This document shows, piece by piece, positions 1 through 12,244 of a DNA stretch of 64,000 nucleotides. The stretch is from NCBI GenBank assembly GCA_002914805.1, contig JXTB01000239.1, positions 71,531 through 135,530 on the forward strand, given 5' to 3'. The notes under the pieces were generated by a model. It worked only from the letters and a program-made list of their open reading frames with translations. It ran no database searches and was not told where the DNA came from. This DNA is from Parasponia andersonii (lineage: Eukaryota; Streptophyta; Magnoliopsida; Rosales; Cannabaceae). Made by a program: the position numbers and the translations under genes. Within the stretch, counting starts at the first letter, position 1. Every line of letters starts with the position of its first letter.

Positions 1-417
1 TCACTCCTCCGGGGAAGCAGAGCTGCCTCCTCAATGAGTCCAACTCTGAATCCTTAATAGATTGCAATTCCTGATTTTGATTCGAAGCCATCGTTCCAAA
101 AGACGACTGAGAGGGTAAAAGTTTTTGGAAGAAAGGGAGGCAGAAATCTCGAGATGTTGAGAGATTGGGGCGATTAAAAATTTTTGGTAACACAGCAGAT
201 AACCACAGTAGCGGTTTTTAAAGAAGGGGAGTCGGAAAGTTTTTCTGGAAACCGAACAGTCAAAAATTGCAAATTTTAAACAGATCTCACGAATGAGAGA
301 TGACGTATCACTGCATCGGGAAAGGGGAGTCACGTGCGTCCCACAGGTTGGAGAAGCAAGAAGACAGTTTCCCCACTTGATAGACATGAGTCTATCAAAT
401 AGGGAAATTGGGGCAGT
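1..417 (+). mobile_element. 3' internal end of an LTR retrotransposon (cut by window edge)
   Basis: No coding domain is recognisable. The stretch ends in a purine-rich run at about 401-416 (GGGAAATTGGGGCAG) that fits a polypurine tract directly before the TG that opens the LTR at 418. The body of the element would lie left of the window. A 150-codon minus-strand frame here has no recognisable domain and is not taken as a gene. Confidence 0.45.
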
Positions 418-1278
418 TGTGGGGCCCGTCCCTGAACCTTGTACCACGAGAAGGGCCATGCGGATCGCACGTGATCTCGCCATCGGCCTTTGGGTCTTCC
501 GAATTTAAGGCAGAATCCATCACTGATCCCAAACGGTTCAGCCAGTCAGACCCCAACCACGACAGATGGCGGTCTGAGGCCTCAAGGGTCTGCTGTCTAG
601 GAACAGCGACCCTTACCTCAACAGTCGTAGGGGTCAGAAGCCCCAAGGGTCTTCAGACTGGATACGATGGAAAGCAGCCCCACGGTTCCAGACCCGGACA
701 GAGCATTTAATGCGTTTCTGGGTAGGTGCGCGCGCAGGGACAAGCCGTTCTGACAGAACGGCGATTTGCCCTAATCTTGCTCCTGACAGATTGAAGCCGT
801 AAGAGGTGGCGAAAATCAGGCCACGGTAGCACAGAAGAGGTCACAGAAATCTCGGCCCGTCACGGTTAAAAAAGATCTTGAGGTGAAAGGTACTCATTCT
901 TTATTCAACAGAGAGAACCAGGCAATTCACTATCCCAGGACTACATATATTGTAGCTATGCGTTTCCGAGAGAGGCAGGTTCGCACAAAAACACTTGTAA
1001 ACATAAAACAGTCTGAGAGCAGCAAAAGAAAAAGACAGAGAGATCCATAAAAAAAGACATAGATATTCATACTGAAATATTTTTTCCTTGCTACCAAAAA
1101 ACAAAAAGATAAACCACTGACTTAAGCATCGGAGAGTCTTTGCAGGTAGCCACCCCCGCCTCTCCGATCTTGCTTGGAGTTCAGAGAGCTTAGAGACAGC
1201 AAAGATAAGTGAACAGTTGGAGAATCCAGCGTCAGCAATAGGAGACACGTGGACGATTGGTGAGAAACCGCTCCAACA
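418..1278 (+). repeat. LTR of a Ty3/Gypsy (Tat-like) element
   Basis: The 861-bp block opens TGTGGGGCCC and closes CTCCAACA. Near 1120-1160 it carries the stretch GACTTAAGCATCGGAGAG followed by TCTTTGCAGGTAGCC, which resembles the conserved R/U5 part of many eudicot Tat-type Gypsy LTRs (recognised from memory, not searched). The polypurine-like tract upstream suggests a 3' LTR. No second LTR copy lies in the window. Confidence 0.55.
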
Positions 1279-1841
1279 CTATGTATATTTTTTTGAAATA
1301 ACCATAAAATCCCAAAATAATAGCTAGTATATACGACTGTAGGTTGATATAAAGATAACCACCAAGCTGAAGCTGTAGGTTAGAAGACAAGGACGCTCGT
1401 TTGCCTTGCAAAGAATTTTGGGTTTGAGTCGCTCAGTTGTGATGGTCGAGCACATGGGTTTTTTATGTAATAAGGAACGAAGGATATTTCCTTTCGATGA
1501 AAAATGCTCATCTATGGAGAAGTTTATTGTGATAACAAGGTCTATATCATCTGTGCTTAGTTTTATAGTGGGCAACTTGAGAGAATGAGTGTGTTGCTCG
1601 ATAATTGGAAAAGGATTCAGTCTAAAATTCAGGGATGAAAAGGGGGATTTACTAAAACTTTTTATTTTGACCTTTTCACCCTTATATGGTGAAATGATAC
1701 AAATCACGTATTCAAAAGGTAAAAGTGAAAAAAAATATTTTATTAATAACAATTTAAATAAAAAAATTACTCTAAAATGAAAATAAAACATTAAGCTATA
1801 AACGAACATTTAAGTATTTCACTTAAATGGATACCATAATA
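1279..1841. other. AT-rich spacer with a dispersed repeat fragment
   Basis: No gene seen. Two segments (about 1392-1432 and 1455-1545) recur in swapped order at 11335-11500. One holds GGGTTTGAGTCGCT, which resembles a pol III B box, so a SINE-derived origin is possible. Confidence 0.4.
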
Positions 1842-3148
1842 CACGAATGGAAACAGGGGCTATAGCAACAACATTTATCCTCGTTACAACTTTAAAACTC
1901 GTTGGTATAAATGTAAACCAACGATAAAATTGTCGATAATTCGTTATCACTATAGATCCATCATTTTAGAGGGCCTATAGCAAGAATAAACTATGTCATT
2001 ACTTCTCTATAGCAGTGACAAATCGTAGCTACCATGTAGTCAAAGACTAGTACAAAACAACAAAATCTGTTGTCGTCAACACATCGTCAACACTATAGCG
2101 ATGACACGTGTTGTCGCTATAAATATTTAAGAATAATATTTTTAAAATTTATAGTGACAACATATATATTTTATTCAAAAAAAATTAAATAACATGTTTA
2201 ATAACAACAAGTGTTTAAACCAAAATTTTTTAATTTTAATTCATTCTTATAATTTAAAAAAAAATTAAATTATTAAAATTATAATTAGAATTAAAATATA
2301 TAATTAAATTAATAAAATTATTTAAATTTAAGCATGATAAAAATACAATTAAAAAATACATTTTATATAAATAAATATTCAAGATACATATAAAATAAAA
2401 ATAAAATAAAAGTATCCAACACACAGAAATATGGGAGGAAAAAAAAAACCTTAGTACATATTCTAGCTTCTCTAGTCGGTCCCATCCTCGACTACATTTT
2501 CTTCATACTAGGAAGTCGAAGGACCTTGAGGTCGGAACCTCAGAAGTAATGTAGGTGACAAGGGAATAGAAGGATTACTCGAAGCACTAGGCGGTCGGAT
2601 GTTCATTTGGAATCTTAGAACCAATCTAGTTCAGCATAGTACTGCATCTCTACATCATAGCTAGGCGGTCGGGTGGTATAGCCTTTAACGAAACCATTTT
2701 CGCTTTAATTTGTTTCTAATCTAATTCGACGAGTATTGGTTGCTAGCCTAAATTTACTAAAAACGCTATAGTGATGACGCACAATCGTCACGATATATAT
2801 TTTATTAAACTAAAAAAATTGAAAAAAATGTAAAAAAAAAAATTAATATAATTTTTTTTTGAAAACATCCGTAATGACGACTAGTATTTTCATGTCCTCC
2901 AAAAAGATGTCATTTTTTCCGTGCGTAAATTACTATAGATAGGCATGTTTTTTTTTTATAAGACCTATAGCGTCAACTTTCGTCGTGACCATATCTACTA
3001 TATTAATGACATATGCCGTCGTTATAGATATTTTAGTCAAAATTCAACCGTTGACTTGGTATAGCGACAACTCTCTTAATGTCGTCGCTATAGTACTGAC
3101 TTATAATGACAACAAAAAGGTTGTCGCTATATCCCTTTTTTTGTAGTG
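1842..3148. mobile_element. CACTA-like non-autonomous DNA transposon
   Basis: The right end reads TTTTTTTGTAGTG, the reverse complement of the CACTACAAAAAAA terminus typical of plant CACTA (En/Spm) elements. The left end at 1842 begins CAC and continues into CAGGGGCTATAGCAACAAC, an imperfect match to the inverted right end. Subterminal copies of a CTATAGCGACGAC-type motif occur at both ends in opposite orientation (1880-2130 and 2940-3140), as expected for this superfamily. Flanking trinucleotides are ATA and ACA, so the 3-bp TSD is imperfect. No transposase frame remains. Confidence 0.6.
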
Positions 3149-3765
3149 ACATTATGGAGAAAAATAAATTTGAAAAAAAAAATAGAGAATAAGCAATTAA
3201 GAAATGATAATATAAAACTAACAATTAATTTTCTTTTTGCTCATGAAAATAATAAGAAAAATAAGACAAAATAATAAGTAAAGTTATAACATACAAATTT
3301 ATAATTTTTTTAGCAACTGAGATAATTATTGTTTATAGTAAAATATATAGAAAGAAATAGGGAGATATGAAATACAAACAAAACATATAATTATAGAAAT
3401 TCTTTTTGAGTGGAATTATAGAGGTAAAATTTTTACAAAGTTTGTTATTATTATTTTTTTCCTATTTTTTATATTTGAATTAAAAATTGAAATAGTTTTT
3501 TTTTTCATTGTTATCCTTCAAATATGTAGCTTATATGACTTTGTACCTTGAAATGGTAAAAGTGCCATAATAAAGATTTCCATCAACAAATACCAATTGA
3601 ATTAAGAGAGAAATTTTAAAATAATTTGAAAGTTAAGGGGCGTTTAAAACGAGTTGAAAATTAGGAGTATTAATGTAACTTTTTATATGTAAGAGCATAA
3701 TGAGATAAATGGTATGCATTATAGGATAAAAATGAAAATTTTTTGCATTCAACTATAAGGATTAA
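3149..3765. other. AT-rich intergenic sequence
   Basis: Very AT-rich DNA with homopolymer runs. No gene, RNA or clear repeat is visible. Confidence 0.5.
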
Positions 3766-4880
3766 TAACAGTAATATCCCCGAATTATACATGTAATCTC
3801 ATTTTGCCCCCTAAACTTTTAACTTATATAGTGGACTACCTTGAATTATACAATTATTATACGAATGACTATTTGTCACAAATTGTTAGTTTTTACCAGA
3901 AGATAGTTATTAGTAAAGCATACGATTGGGCTTTGTTTGGAAAAAATTTCATAAATACCCATTTTCTAAAGTAATTTTCATAAATAGATGTTTTTATTTT
4001 TATTCCACAATACCCATCTTTATACTTTTTTTTTTATAATTGTATATAGCACACAAATTTTATACATAAAAAATGTATATTATAAATAAAAATTATACCT
4101 GAAATTGATATATATTTTAAAATGTATATCAGACGCATGATTTACACTGCAAATGTAAACTATAGGTAAAAATTTACCTTGTAAATATATGCGGATTTTA
4201 TATATAAAATGTATATTGTATACTGTGGTATACATTTCATGAGTAGCCCGTTGGGATTAGTTCAGTGGGTGGAGTGAGGTAGGGATTGAGTTTTAGATCA
4301 GGAGTTAGACTTTTAGGGTACGTGAATTATTTTCTTTTTTTTTTTGTAATAAGTATAGGTCATTAATTAATCTTTGCTTTCAATTCAAAAAAAAAATATA
4401 TTTCATGAGTAAAAATAATGCCTAAAAATTGATATACATTTCAAAATATATATACCACAAATATAAATCTACACTGCAAGTGTAAACTATAAGTAAAACT
4501 TTGCGTTATAAATATACACCAAAAATATTTTACATATCAAAGGTAAACCTAAAAAATATGTGTGTAAATAAAGAAAATGGGTAAATATAAGGAAAAAAAA
4601 ACATATATGGAGTGTAAGTTTCTCCGTTTTGTTTGTCTATGAGAGTCGAAATCTCAATTTTGACTATAGTTACTAAACTATATATGTTATTTGTATACAA
4701 CTCATTTTCATTTAAAATTTAATAATTTCTGAAAAGAAAAAAAAATAAATGTTGTATGATTATATAATTTTTTTAGTCTAATGTATAAATTGAAAATTTT
4801 GAGTCTTATACTTGGCCCCAATTTCTGAACTCTGTGCTTTGTAAATGAGTCATTTTGTTAAAAATTGGGCTTCCTATAAA
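3766..4880. repeat. Dispersed repeat, split by about 0.7 kb of later sequence
   Basis: The segments 3766-3935 and about 4630-4880 match, in the same order, the left and right halves of one continuous repeat at 39940-40490. A shared stretch is TTTGTCACAAATTGTTA. The 3935-4630 interval, which includes a SINE, appears to be a later insertion. Flanks CTTTGTTTG (about 3934) and TTTTGTTTG (about 4627) could be its duplicated target. Probably a MITE-like family; class not determined. Confidence 0.45.
4246..4396 (+). mobile_element. tRNA-derived SINE with target-site duplication
   Basis: The 151-bp unit begins after TACATTTCATGAGTA (4231-4245) and ends in a 10-nt A run before TATATTTCATGAGTA (4397-4411). 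These flanks are a 15-bp direct repeat with one mismatch. Inside, TAGTTCAGTGGGTGG (4258-4272) fits a pol III A box, and the stretch ending GGAGTTAGAC (to 4310) fits a B box. A-box, B-box, A tail and TSD together are diagnostic of a plant SINE. Confidence 0.72.
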
Positions 4881-6690
4881 AGTTCAGTTCCAAAGTCCAA
4901 ATAATTGAAAAACAAAGATTTTATAGCAAAATGACTGAATTTTGGACCAAATTTAAATAAATGTCCATTTTTCAAATGTTATAGTAAAATATCTGGTATA
5001 TATATTTATATTCTATATACTCAGTTTTTTTAATTGAAATTACAATTATAAAAATATATATACTTAGATATTTAACTATAAAATTTAAAAGTGGATATTT
5101 TTTTTAAATATTGGTCATCCATATAAATTTCTCAAACACAAAATCCTAAATCGACAAAATTTTTTTTTGAAAAATTCGAGATTTATTGTGATAATATCAC
5201 TTTCTGAAATTTATTTAGAAAATACTACATTTTAAAAGTATTTCAAAGAATATTATTTTTTTTTCAAAATAGATATTTTTTTTAAAGATAAAAGAGGTAA
5301 CCAATTAGTTTACTTTGTGTAACTAATCAAGTTACTTGAGGTAATTAGTTTAATTATCTCAACTAACTTGATCGTTTATCTCAAGTTCTAATCAAGTAAT
5401 AAAAAGTGGGTATTTTGAAATATTTATAAGAATGATATTTCTCTAAAAAATCCATAATTTTTCAAAAACTTTAAAATTCGTGATTTTTCATTTTGATTGT
5501 TTGAAATTTCAGCATGTAAAATCAAATTTCTTTTTAAAAATGTAAGCCTATGTGATAAAAAGATCATTGCTATAATAGCCAACTTTATATTTTGAAAGTT
5601 CTCAAGGGATAAAATAATACAATGGAAAATAGGCAACTTTGAGTGCTACTAATATAATCAACTCTATCTGCCATTAAATTGGAGATTACGAAACTATCCA
5701 TAAAAATGTCCAAAGTAAAAGCTCATATTAAAATTTATAGCAAATAATCATGGGATAATATCACTTTTATATTTTGTATTTTGACACTTTGTTTAAATTA
5801 TACCTTGTGTATTAGTTATTATTAATATTTATTTTTAGATTTGAAATATGTTACAAATTTATACCATGACACTAATTTAGAGCAGTTAATTTACTAAGAT
5901 GATTTAATAAACTTATTCTCAAATAAGTTTTATATGATTTATTTTTAATTTTAGATGATTTAATCAAAACTAAAAAAACTCTAATGCATCTATTATCTTT
6001 ATTTATGGAGTCCATATGAGATAACTTTTACTTCAAAATAAAAGTATTAGAAGATTACAAAAGATGGTGAGTCCATATGTTTTAAAAAGTATCTTTTAAA
6101 TAAAAGAATGTCTTCTAATAATTCATCAAAATATAGTTTATATTATAGCAAAATGACTAATGTAAAAATATATGAACCTAGTCATTTAACTATAAAACGA
6201 AAAAAAATAGATATTTACTAAAATCAAATAAAAAAAGTGAACATTCACCGAAATTTTTCTTAAAAATAACTTTTAAGCCCAAAAAATCTTAGAAATTATG
6301 CCAAACAGACCTATAATAAGCCGTAATAAGCAGCTTATCGTTCAATTTGTTCCTATATACTTCTTTTACATTTTCTTTGGAGGGTTTCAATAAAATAAAG
6401 TTATTTGTATGATTTCTCCGAGAAACATTTTCGCTTTAGGGATAATTTCGCATTTTTATATCGTCCAAATTTTTTCTTCTTTTCATTTTTATCCCCTTTC
6501 CTTTTTAAGTTGTTAACAAAAAAATCTCATTTTTGAGTAATTTTATTAAGATATTAGCACTCCTGTAATGATATGTCTAAGAATACTCACATGCTCCATT
6601 CAATAATTGTTTCAAAAATATGCATTTGGGACAAAAATACCCTAAGAATACACGAGCATAGTTTTGTCTTTCGTAAAAGAAAGGAGAAGA
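4881..6690. other. AT-rich intergenic region upstream of LOLITA
   Basis: No gene seen. A segment near 5290-5400 (for example AAGTTACTTGAGGTAATTAG) recurs in inverted orientation near 37880-37940, so part of the region belongs to a dispersed repeat family. The last few hundred bases, which become C/T-rich near 6690, should include the LOLITA promoter. No TATA box could be assigned with confidence. Confidence 0.4.
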
Positions 6691-6912
6691 TCCTAAGAAG
6701 ACTTTGGCTCTCCTCTCATCTCTCTCGCGTCTGCAACAAGGTTGAGCCTGAACTCAGATCAGAGACTCTCGCCTCAGCAACTCAGACTTCTCGCTCCTTT
6801 CTTTTCTTCTCTCTCGGTCGATCTCTGAACGTACGGAACCTATAACCAAATTTCTCTCTGTCAGGAGCAACTTTAGCAGCCGGCGCTACCCCATCTCCGC
6901 CTTTCCCTCACT
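6690..6912 (+). promoter_or_regulatory. 5' UTR exon of LOLITA with a GT-AG leader intron
   Basis: A C/T-rich leader ends at CTCACT|GTGAGT (donor at 6913). The next exon is predicted to start at 8005 after TTCTTTATCAG, placing a 1.09 kb intron in the 5' UTR before the ATG at 8054. The 5' limit is a guess from the pyrimidine-rich composition. The exon end and the intron are duplicated at 14730-16445. Confidence 0.55.
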
Positions 6913-8053
6913 GTGAGTTTTATTTTTGATTTTATATTTTTCTATTTCAAGTTTTAAGTTGTGATTGATCTTTTAAGGGGCCCACTCTTCTCTGCTGCTT
7001 AATCCCTTCCCCGGCGCGTAGGGTAAGAATCCACACCTTTGCCCTTCTCAATAGATCCATCTTCCACAGCCTCAGTTTATACCATATTGGGTGAATTTGT
7101 CGTTTCTGTCTTTGCTCGATGTCGTTTTGGTTGATCAGAGCTGGGTTTGTATTCTTTGGGAAAGTATGGGCCATATGTGGTAATTGGGTCTGTGATTAAG
7201 TTGGGCTTTGCTGGAATGGCTTTGATGGAGATAGTCTTTTGCTCGTTTTATGATAACTGTGAAGATTTGAGCATTGCATAAATGGTGTTTGACGAAATGC
7301 CACAGAGAAAATGTTGTATCAGTTTATTTTAAGTGTTCAGTGTCTGAAAATGATTTGTGTATTACAGTGTCTAGCTTTAAAAATTGGGATAATTATTTAG
7401 TTGCATGACTAGAATGGAGGAACTAAAATCAATTATTGGTATCACATAAATTTTCAAGGAATTATAAATTTGATGCCATCATTGTTTACTAGTTAGATCC
7501 TATTATTTGAAAAGTTTGTTTTCAAAACAGTAGTTTTTCTATTCTCTGCTACTCCACGAAACAAATTTCCCTTTTGTTTTTTGTCCTTAAATTTCTTTTA
7601 ACAATCTGCATTTGAATGTAGATTTTGTAGTTTTAACAACCCGATTGATGTTGTGGTGAACTTCTTTAATTTTGTACGAATGTCATGTTGTATTGAATCG
7701 TCTTTCATTTTGCTTGGACTTATGTATATACATCTTTTTTTCATGGGTAACGGGGGATAGTCGGACCCACCCTACCCTTTTAAACGGGGAAATGGGGGCT
7801 GGTATGGGTGGGAGCTTTACTGCTGGTATGAGGTCGGGATAGCCATACCAACTTGTTGCCATCTCTATGGCTTGTAGATTGCAACGTAAAAGCTGATACA
7901 AGCCAATGGCTCACAGGCTCATATGTGCATCATGTACCAGTGCTTTTTATTTACTTCTTTAGTAATTAAGGTGTTGATATGTAATATATGTGGTTCTTTA
8001 TCAGAGGACAAGAAAGTTTCAGAGACAGAGAGAAGCAGAGAAGAATTCAAACT

Positions 8054-10888
8054 ATGATACTAGCAGTCTTGTTCGCCAATTCTGAGGGCAACATCCTAGT
8101 TGAACGGTATGTTTAGATCTACCAGATCAATATCCCCGTGTTTTTTTTTTTTTTTTTTCATTTAATTGGTTTACTTATGAAATAACTTTTTCTGGAGTTA
8201 AATGACAATTTTTTTTCTTTCTTTCTTTTTCTTTTTATGGATTTGAATTGGGTTAGCTATATTTTGGATTATTTGATTTGGGTTTGTCCTTTATTTTAAC
8301 TATTGTTTGTGGTTAACTTTATTTGAGAAATGGAGTAGATTTAAATGTTGGTTGTGTTTAACCTTTTAATTCCAAGAAATAGTGTTATATTGAAATCACT
8401 GTGACCGATTATAGATTCTCATTGAAAATACAATGTTCGTTTCTTATCCCAAAAAAAAATAGACCCTCATTGAAAATATGTTCAAGTGCTTTTAGAAATA
8501 CATATCCAAAATCAATTTGCTGGTGAAATTAAATATAGTAGTGTATAATTTTGAAGAATTTTTAATTTTTTTGGAGAAGCTCTAAAATTGATCTGAACTG
8601 TCAGTTCTTAAATTGGTACACTCAAGGAAACTGTGAGAACAATGCAAAATGCACCCCCATTGATTATGTACTTTATTTATCTGTGTAATGACATGATTAG
8701 ATTATACTCAAGGAAACTGTGAGAACAATGCAAAATGGACTGCCATTGATTATGTACTTTATTTATCTGTGTAATGACATGATTAGATTATTGTGACTAA
8801 AGTTGGTTGCTGCTGTCATTGTCCAGTTTTAATGGAGTCCCCGCTGAGGAACGGCTGCATTGGCGATCATTTCTGGTCAAACTTGGGGCAGATAATCTAA
8901 AGGGTGCAAAGAATGAAGAGCTCCTGGTTGCTTGTCACAAGTATGCATGTTTATCTTTGTTTCATGTAGAACAAGTGCACAATCTTTGTATATAAATATG
9001 ATTAGTTTGTCAACAAACTGTGGGTTTTGGAATCAAATTAAAGCTTTGTTATTGAGAAAACTGGCAATTCCAGTCAATCTGGTTTCATATTTGAGTTTGC
9101 CAAGGAAGATTTGGACCCCGGAAAGGGCTGATTGAACTGTAAACAACAGGTAAAACCTAGGCTTAACTAGGACTTGCAGAGAATAGAGGAATTTAATCCG
9201 ATTTAGGAGGGTAACAAATAAACACTGCACTTCATTGAATTGAACAGAATAGATTACGAACTACTTTATAGACCCAAATTGTAACTAAGGCCTTTATTTT
9301 AGGAACATAAATTTAAATGACATCCTAAAGAGTAGAAGAATCGGACAAGATACTCTCAATCACCTAACAACCAGATAAGAAATTAAAAAGACAATCAGAT
9401 TGAAAAAAAAGTTAAATTTAAACTCCTATCTGGTTCGTATAAAGCTAACCAAACGCAGCTAACTAAATACAAATTTCTCTTTAAGAAAGAAATCTTGTTT
9501 GCTAGATGTAAATTTGTCTAAATGTAACCTCAAGTTCTTTTGGTTTTTTAAACAACTTAATTTATGTCTTTCCTTGGGCACATAGCTCATAATGTCATCG
9601 GATTTTAAGCAGGGTAAAAGTGTGTTAAACTGGTTTGGTGCTTAAGTTTTGTAGTGGAGTTTCTAGGGAAGCAGGTTAGTCATAGGACTATTGAACATAG
9701 AAATTGGTATATATTTACCACAATTTATGCTTGTCTATTGAATGCAAATCCAGCAACCTTAGTTGAATGTCTTTAAATTTTCATTTCAAATCTGATAAAT
9801 TTGTTAACTTTGAAGTACACCTACATATCTTCCTTTTTTTTCCCTGATTGGAAAAATGAAATATCAGGTACTTTGTATAGGTTGTTGTTAATAAAAGTAA
9901 TATGAAGCTGTACCTAATTATGAAGCTTTTTGGATAAAGGTATAGGGAATAGTATACTTGATTAACTTATGTACACTGTCCTTGCTCGTTCTAGTGTACC
10001 GGAAAAATCAGAACCTCCTTATATATATGATTTCAAGCCTCACCTAATCTCTTTTCCTTTATCAGGTCAGTATACATTGTTTACACAGTGTTTGGTGATG
10101 TCAGCATCTATGTTGTCGGCAAGGATGAGTATGATGAACTTGCTTGTAAGTAGTTGTTGGTTTTTGTGAAGAAATATGACAAGTTCATGAGAGGAGAGGT
10201 CTAATTACAACATCTTGTTCATTTACCTTTAATGGTTTCTTTCCAGTGTCAGAAGTGATCTTTGTAATTACCTCAGCTGTGAAGGATGTTTGTGGGAAGC
10301 CTCCAACTGAGCGCCTTTTTCTCGATAAGTATGGAAAGATTTGCTTGTGTTTGGATGAAATTGTGTGGAAGGTGAGGTGATGAATAATTATAAATCCTAA
10401 AAGAATGAAAATCAATCTTTTGGTGGTTCAACATTCACCACAGTATAGATAACATCATATCATTCATCACTAAATTCCTTTTTTAAGTTCTATTGGCATC
10501 TTAGGGACTTTCCAGAGCTGCATTAAATCATGTTAATGATGCTGTCTGTGTTAGGTAAGACTTACGTGTGACTAAGGTTCTGTTTCGTGGGCATGGGGTG
10601 AATGCTCATGAATAATTCTAGAGTTCTTTAAATCACTCTAATTTGGTATATGCGACTTGCCATTAATAGCATTAAAAAAGGTCAAGTTCAGGCTTTTTCG
10701 TATGCTGTTGTGAGCTTGCCTACGACATATTGTACTACCATGTTGATTTTCTTTTTGTTTTCTTCTTTGGTTTGTTTGTTTCTTGCTTTGCTTGACTCAA
10801 TTTCACGTCTACTTAGGGATTTCTGGAGAATACAGAAAAAGATAGAATCAGAAGACTGATAAGGTTAAAACCTCCATCAGAGTTCTGA
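8054..10888 (+). CDS. LOLITA: LOLITA: longin-like small subunit of the TPLATE (TSET) endocytic adaptor complex
   Basis: Five coding exons join in frame to 147 residues: 8054-8106, 8827-8940, 10066-10145, 10247-10371 and 10817-10888, all with GT-AG borders. The protein starts MILAVLFANSEGNILVERF and ends RLKPPSEF. It is a single longin/sigma-adaptin-like fold without signal peptide or membrane segment. From memory it matches the Arabidopsis protein named LOLITA, the smallest subunit of the plasma-membrane TPLATE complex in clathrin-mediated endocytosis. The start is fixed by the conserved N-terminus at the first ATG of the exon. Introns 1 and 2 are longest, and intron 1 holds an 86-bp tandem duplication. 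No coding damage is seen, so it is probably functional. Coatomer zeta or AP sigma subunits are more distant alternatives. Confidence 0.88.
8620..8791. repeat. 86-bp tandem duplication in a LOLITA intron
   Basis: The units 8620-8705 and 8706-8791 are nearly identical, both running from ACTCAAGGAAACTGTGAG to GATTAGATTAT. Only a few substitutions separate them (for example GCACCCCC against GGACTGCC), so the duplication is recent. It ends 35 bases before exon 2. Confidence 0.9.
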
Positions 10889-11590
10889 ATCAAACACGAC
10901 CTCCCTCATGAACAGTGGTTGTCTGGTCTTAGACAGCAGTTGGTTGTGACAGGACATTCAAATTCTTTCACTTGCATGTTTCAAGTTTCATGTGCTTCAT
11001 TAACAAAAGTTGAGATAGTAATGTTGGATTTCCTAGACAGAGGAGGCATTGGCTTCCATTGTTTGTATACTTCTTGAACTTAAGAGTTGCAAGTCTTAAT
11101 GAACTTTGAATGTATTGTTTAGTAACATTTGTGTTTCAAGACCATCGAGAATTTTTAGCAACGGAAAGGAAAATGGTGAAAATATTATTCATTTCTTCGA
11201 TGTTGTCACGTATACAGCTGAAGAACTCATTAAGCGGTGGAATATTGCTGTTTTGTAATTTTTCATTTGCAAGTGTATCTGCTAGTTTATGGCCGATTGA
11301 TATTAGGAACTGGCAAAATCCTCTATGCAAATTGAGTTTTTTTATGTAACAAGGGATGAAGGATATTTCCTTAGACGAAAAAGTGTTCACATTTGGAGCA
11401 ATTTATTGTGATAACAAGATCTATGTTGTACTATTGTGCCAACGGGTGGGTGATAAGACGCTCGTTCCCTCAACAAAGGGGTTTTGGGTTTGAGTCGCTA
11501 CTGCTACTGTTATTGGAGATTTATGGGCAATCTACTTTGAAAGGTTCCATTAACTGGAGAAGGAAAGAAAAAAGAAAATATTTATACTTA
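10889..11590 (+). other. LOLITA 3' flank and dispersed repeat fragment
   Basis: The first few hundred bases should hold the LOLITA 3' UTR; no polyadenylation signal was assigned. The part at 11335-11500 matches 1392-1545 with its two blocks in reversed order. The 79- and 84-codon frames here have no recognisable domain. Confidence 0.4.
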
Positions 11591-11660
11591 AGGCTAGTTT
11601 GGTAAAGCTGAAGATTTTAGAAGAAACAATTTTAGGTGTACTAAGGAGAAAATCTACCTT

Positions 11661-11848
11661 GATGTAAAGTAACTAAGTCTTAAATAAACTGTAATTGAAA
11701 AATATTGTGACGGAAAAAAATTGTATTACAGCGGTTGATAAATTATATCACTTAGATGTAAAGTAACTAAGTGTTTAGTAAATTGTAATTGAAAAATATT
11801 GTGACGGAAAAAAATTGTATTACAGCGGTTGGTAAATTATATCACTAA
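11661..11848. repeat. 94-bp tandem duplication inside the Harbinger element
   Basis: Two units starting GATGTAAAGTAACTAAGT at 11661 and 11755 share long identical stretches, including ATTGTGACGGAAAAAAATTG. The units differ by a few substitutions. Confidence 0.85.
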
Positions 11849-12244
11849 ACTGATATAGAACAACCAAAATAGACATTTTTTATAATTATGCATATTTTGC
11901 AAAGGGCCTATTAAATAAAAATGTTAATGGAATTCTTTTTTTTTTTTTTTTTTTACATACATTAAGTATATAAATCTTTTTACAAAATATTTGATATGAA
12001 AATTATTTCTCTAAATTTATACTTATATTTAACGTAAGTTTCATAAACAAATTTTTGAAAATAAGATAAAGAATATTTAAAATAAAATGGATATTATTAA
12101 TACGTATTTTCTCATTTTAAATACACTTATATCATATAAGTATTGATGAAAATTAGCACATATATTGATGAAAATTAGCACATAAAATAATTTAAGTCCT
12201 AATCAAGTAGATATATAAAATAATACATATCTCAAAATAAAAGT

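Noticed and set aside
31..483. 150-codon minus-strand open frame
   Set aside because: It overlaps the retrotransposon end and LTR border, has no domain, and its composition is that of non-coding LTR DNA.
901..1248. 115-codon minus-strand frame
   Set aside because: It is antisense to the conserved U5 part of the Gypsy LTR and has no domain.
1324..1809. 161-codon minus-strand open frame
   Set aside because: Low-complexity Phe/Leu/Ser-rich product of AT-rich DNA overlapping a dispersed repeat. No family recognised.
7683..7901. GC-richer patch in the LOLITA leader intron with a 72-codon minus-strand frame
   Set aside because: It resembles the GGGTA/CCCGA-rich interiors of some plant transposon relics, but no ends or target duplication were found, so no element is called.
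8054..10888. Coatomer zeta or AP sigma subunit instead of LOLITA
   Set aside because: These share the longin fold, but the MILAVLFANSEGN start, the VCGKPPTERLF block and the short C-terminus fit the plant TPLATE-complex small subunit better.
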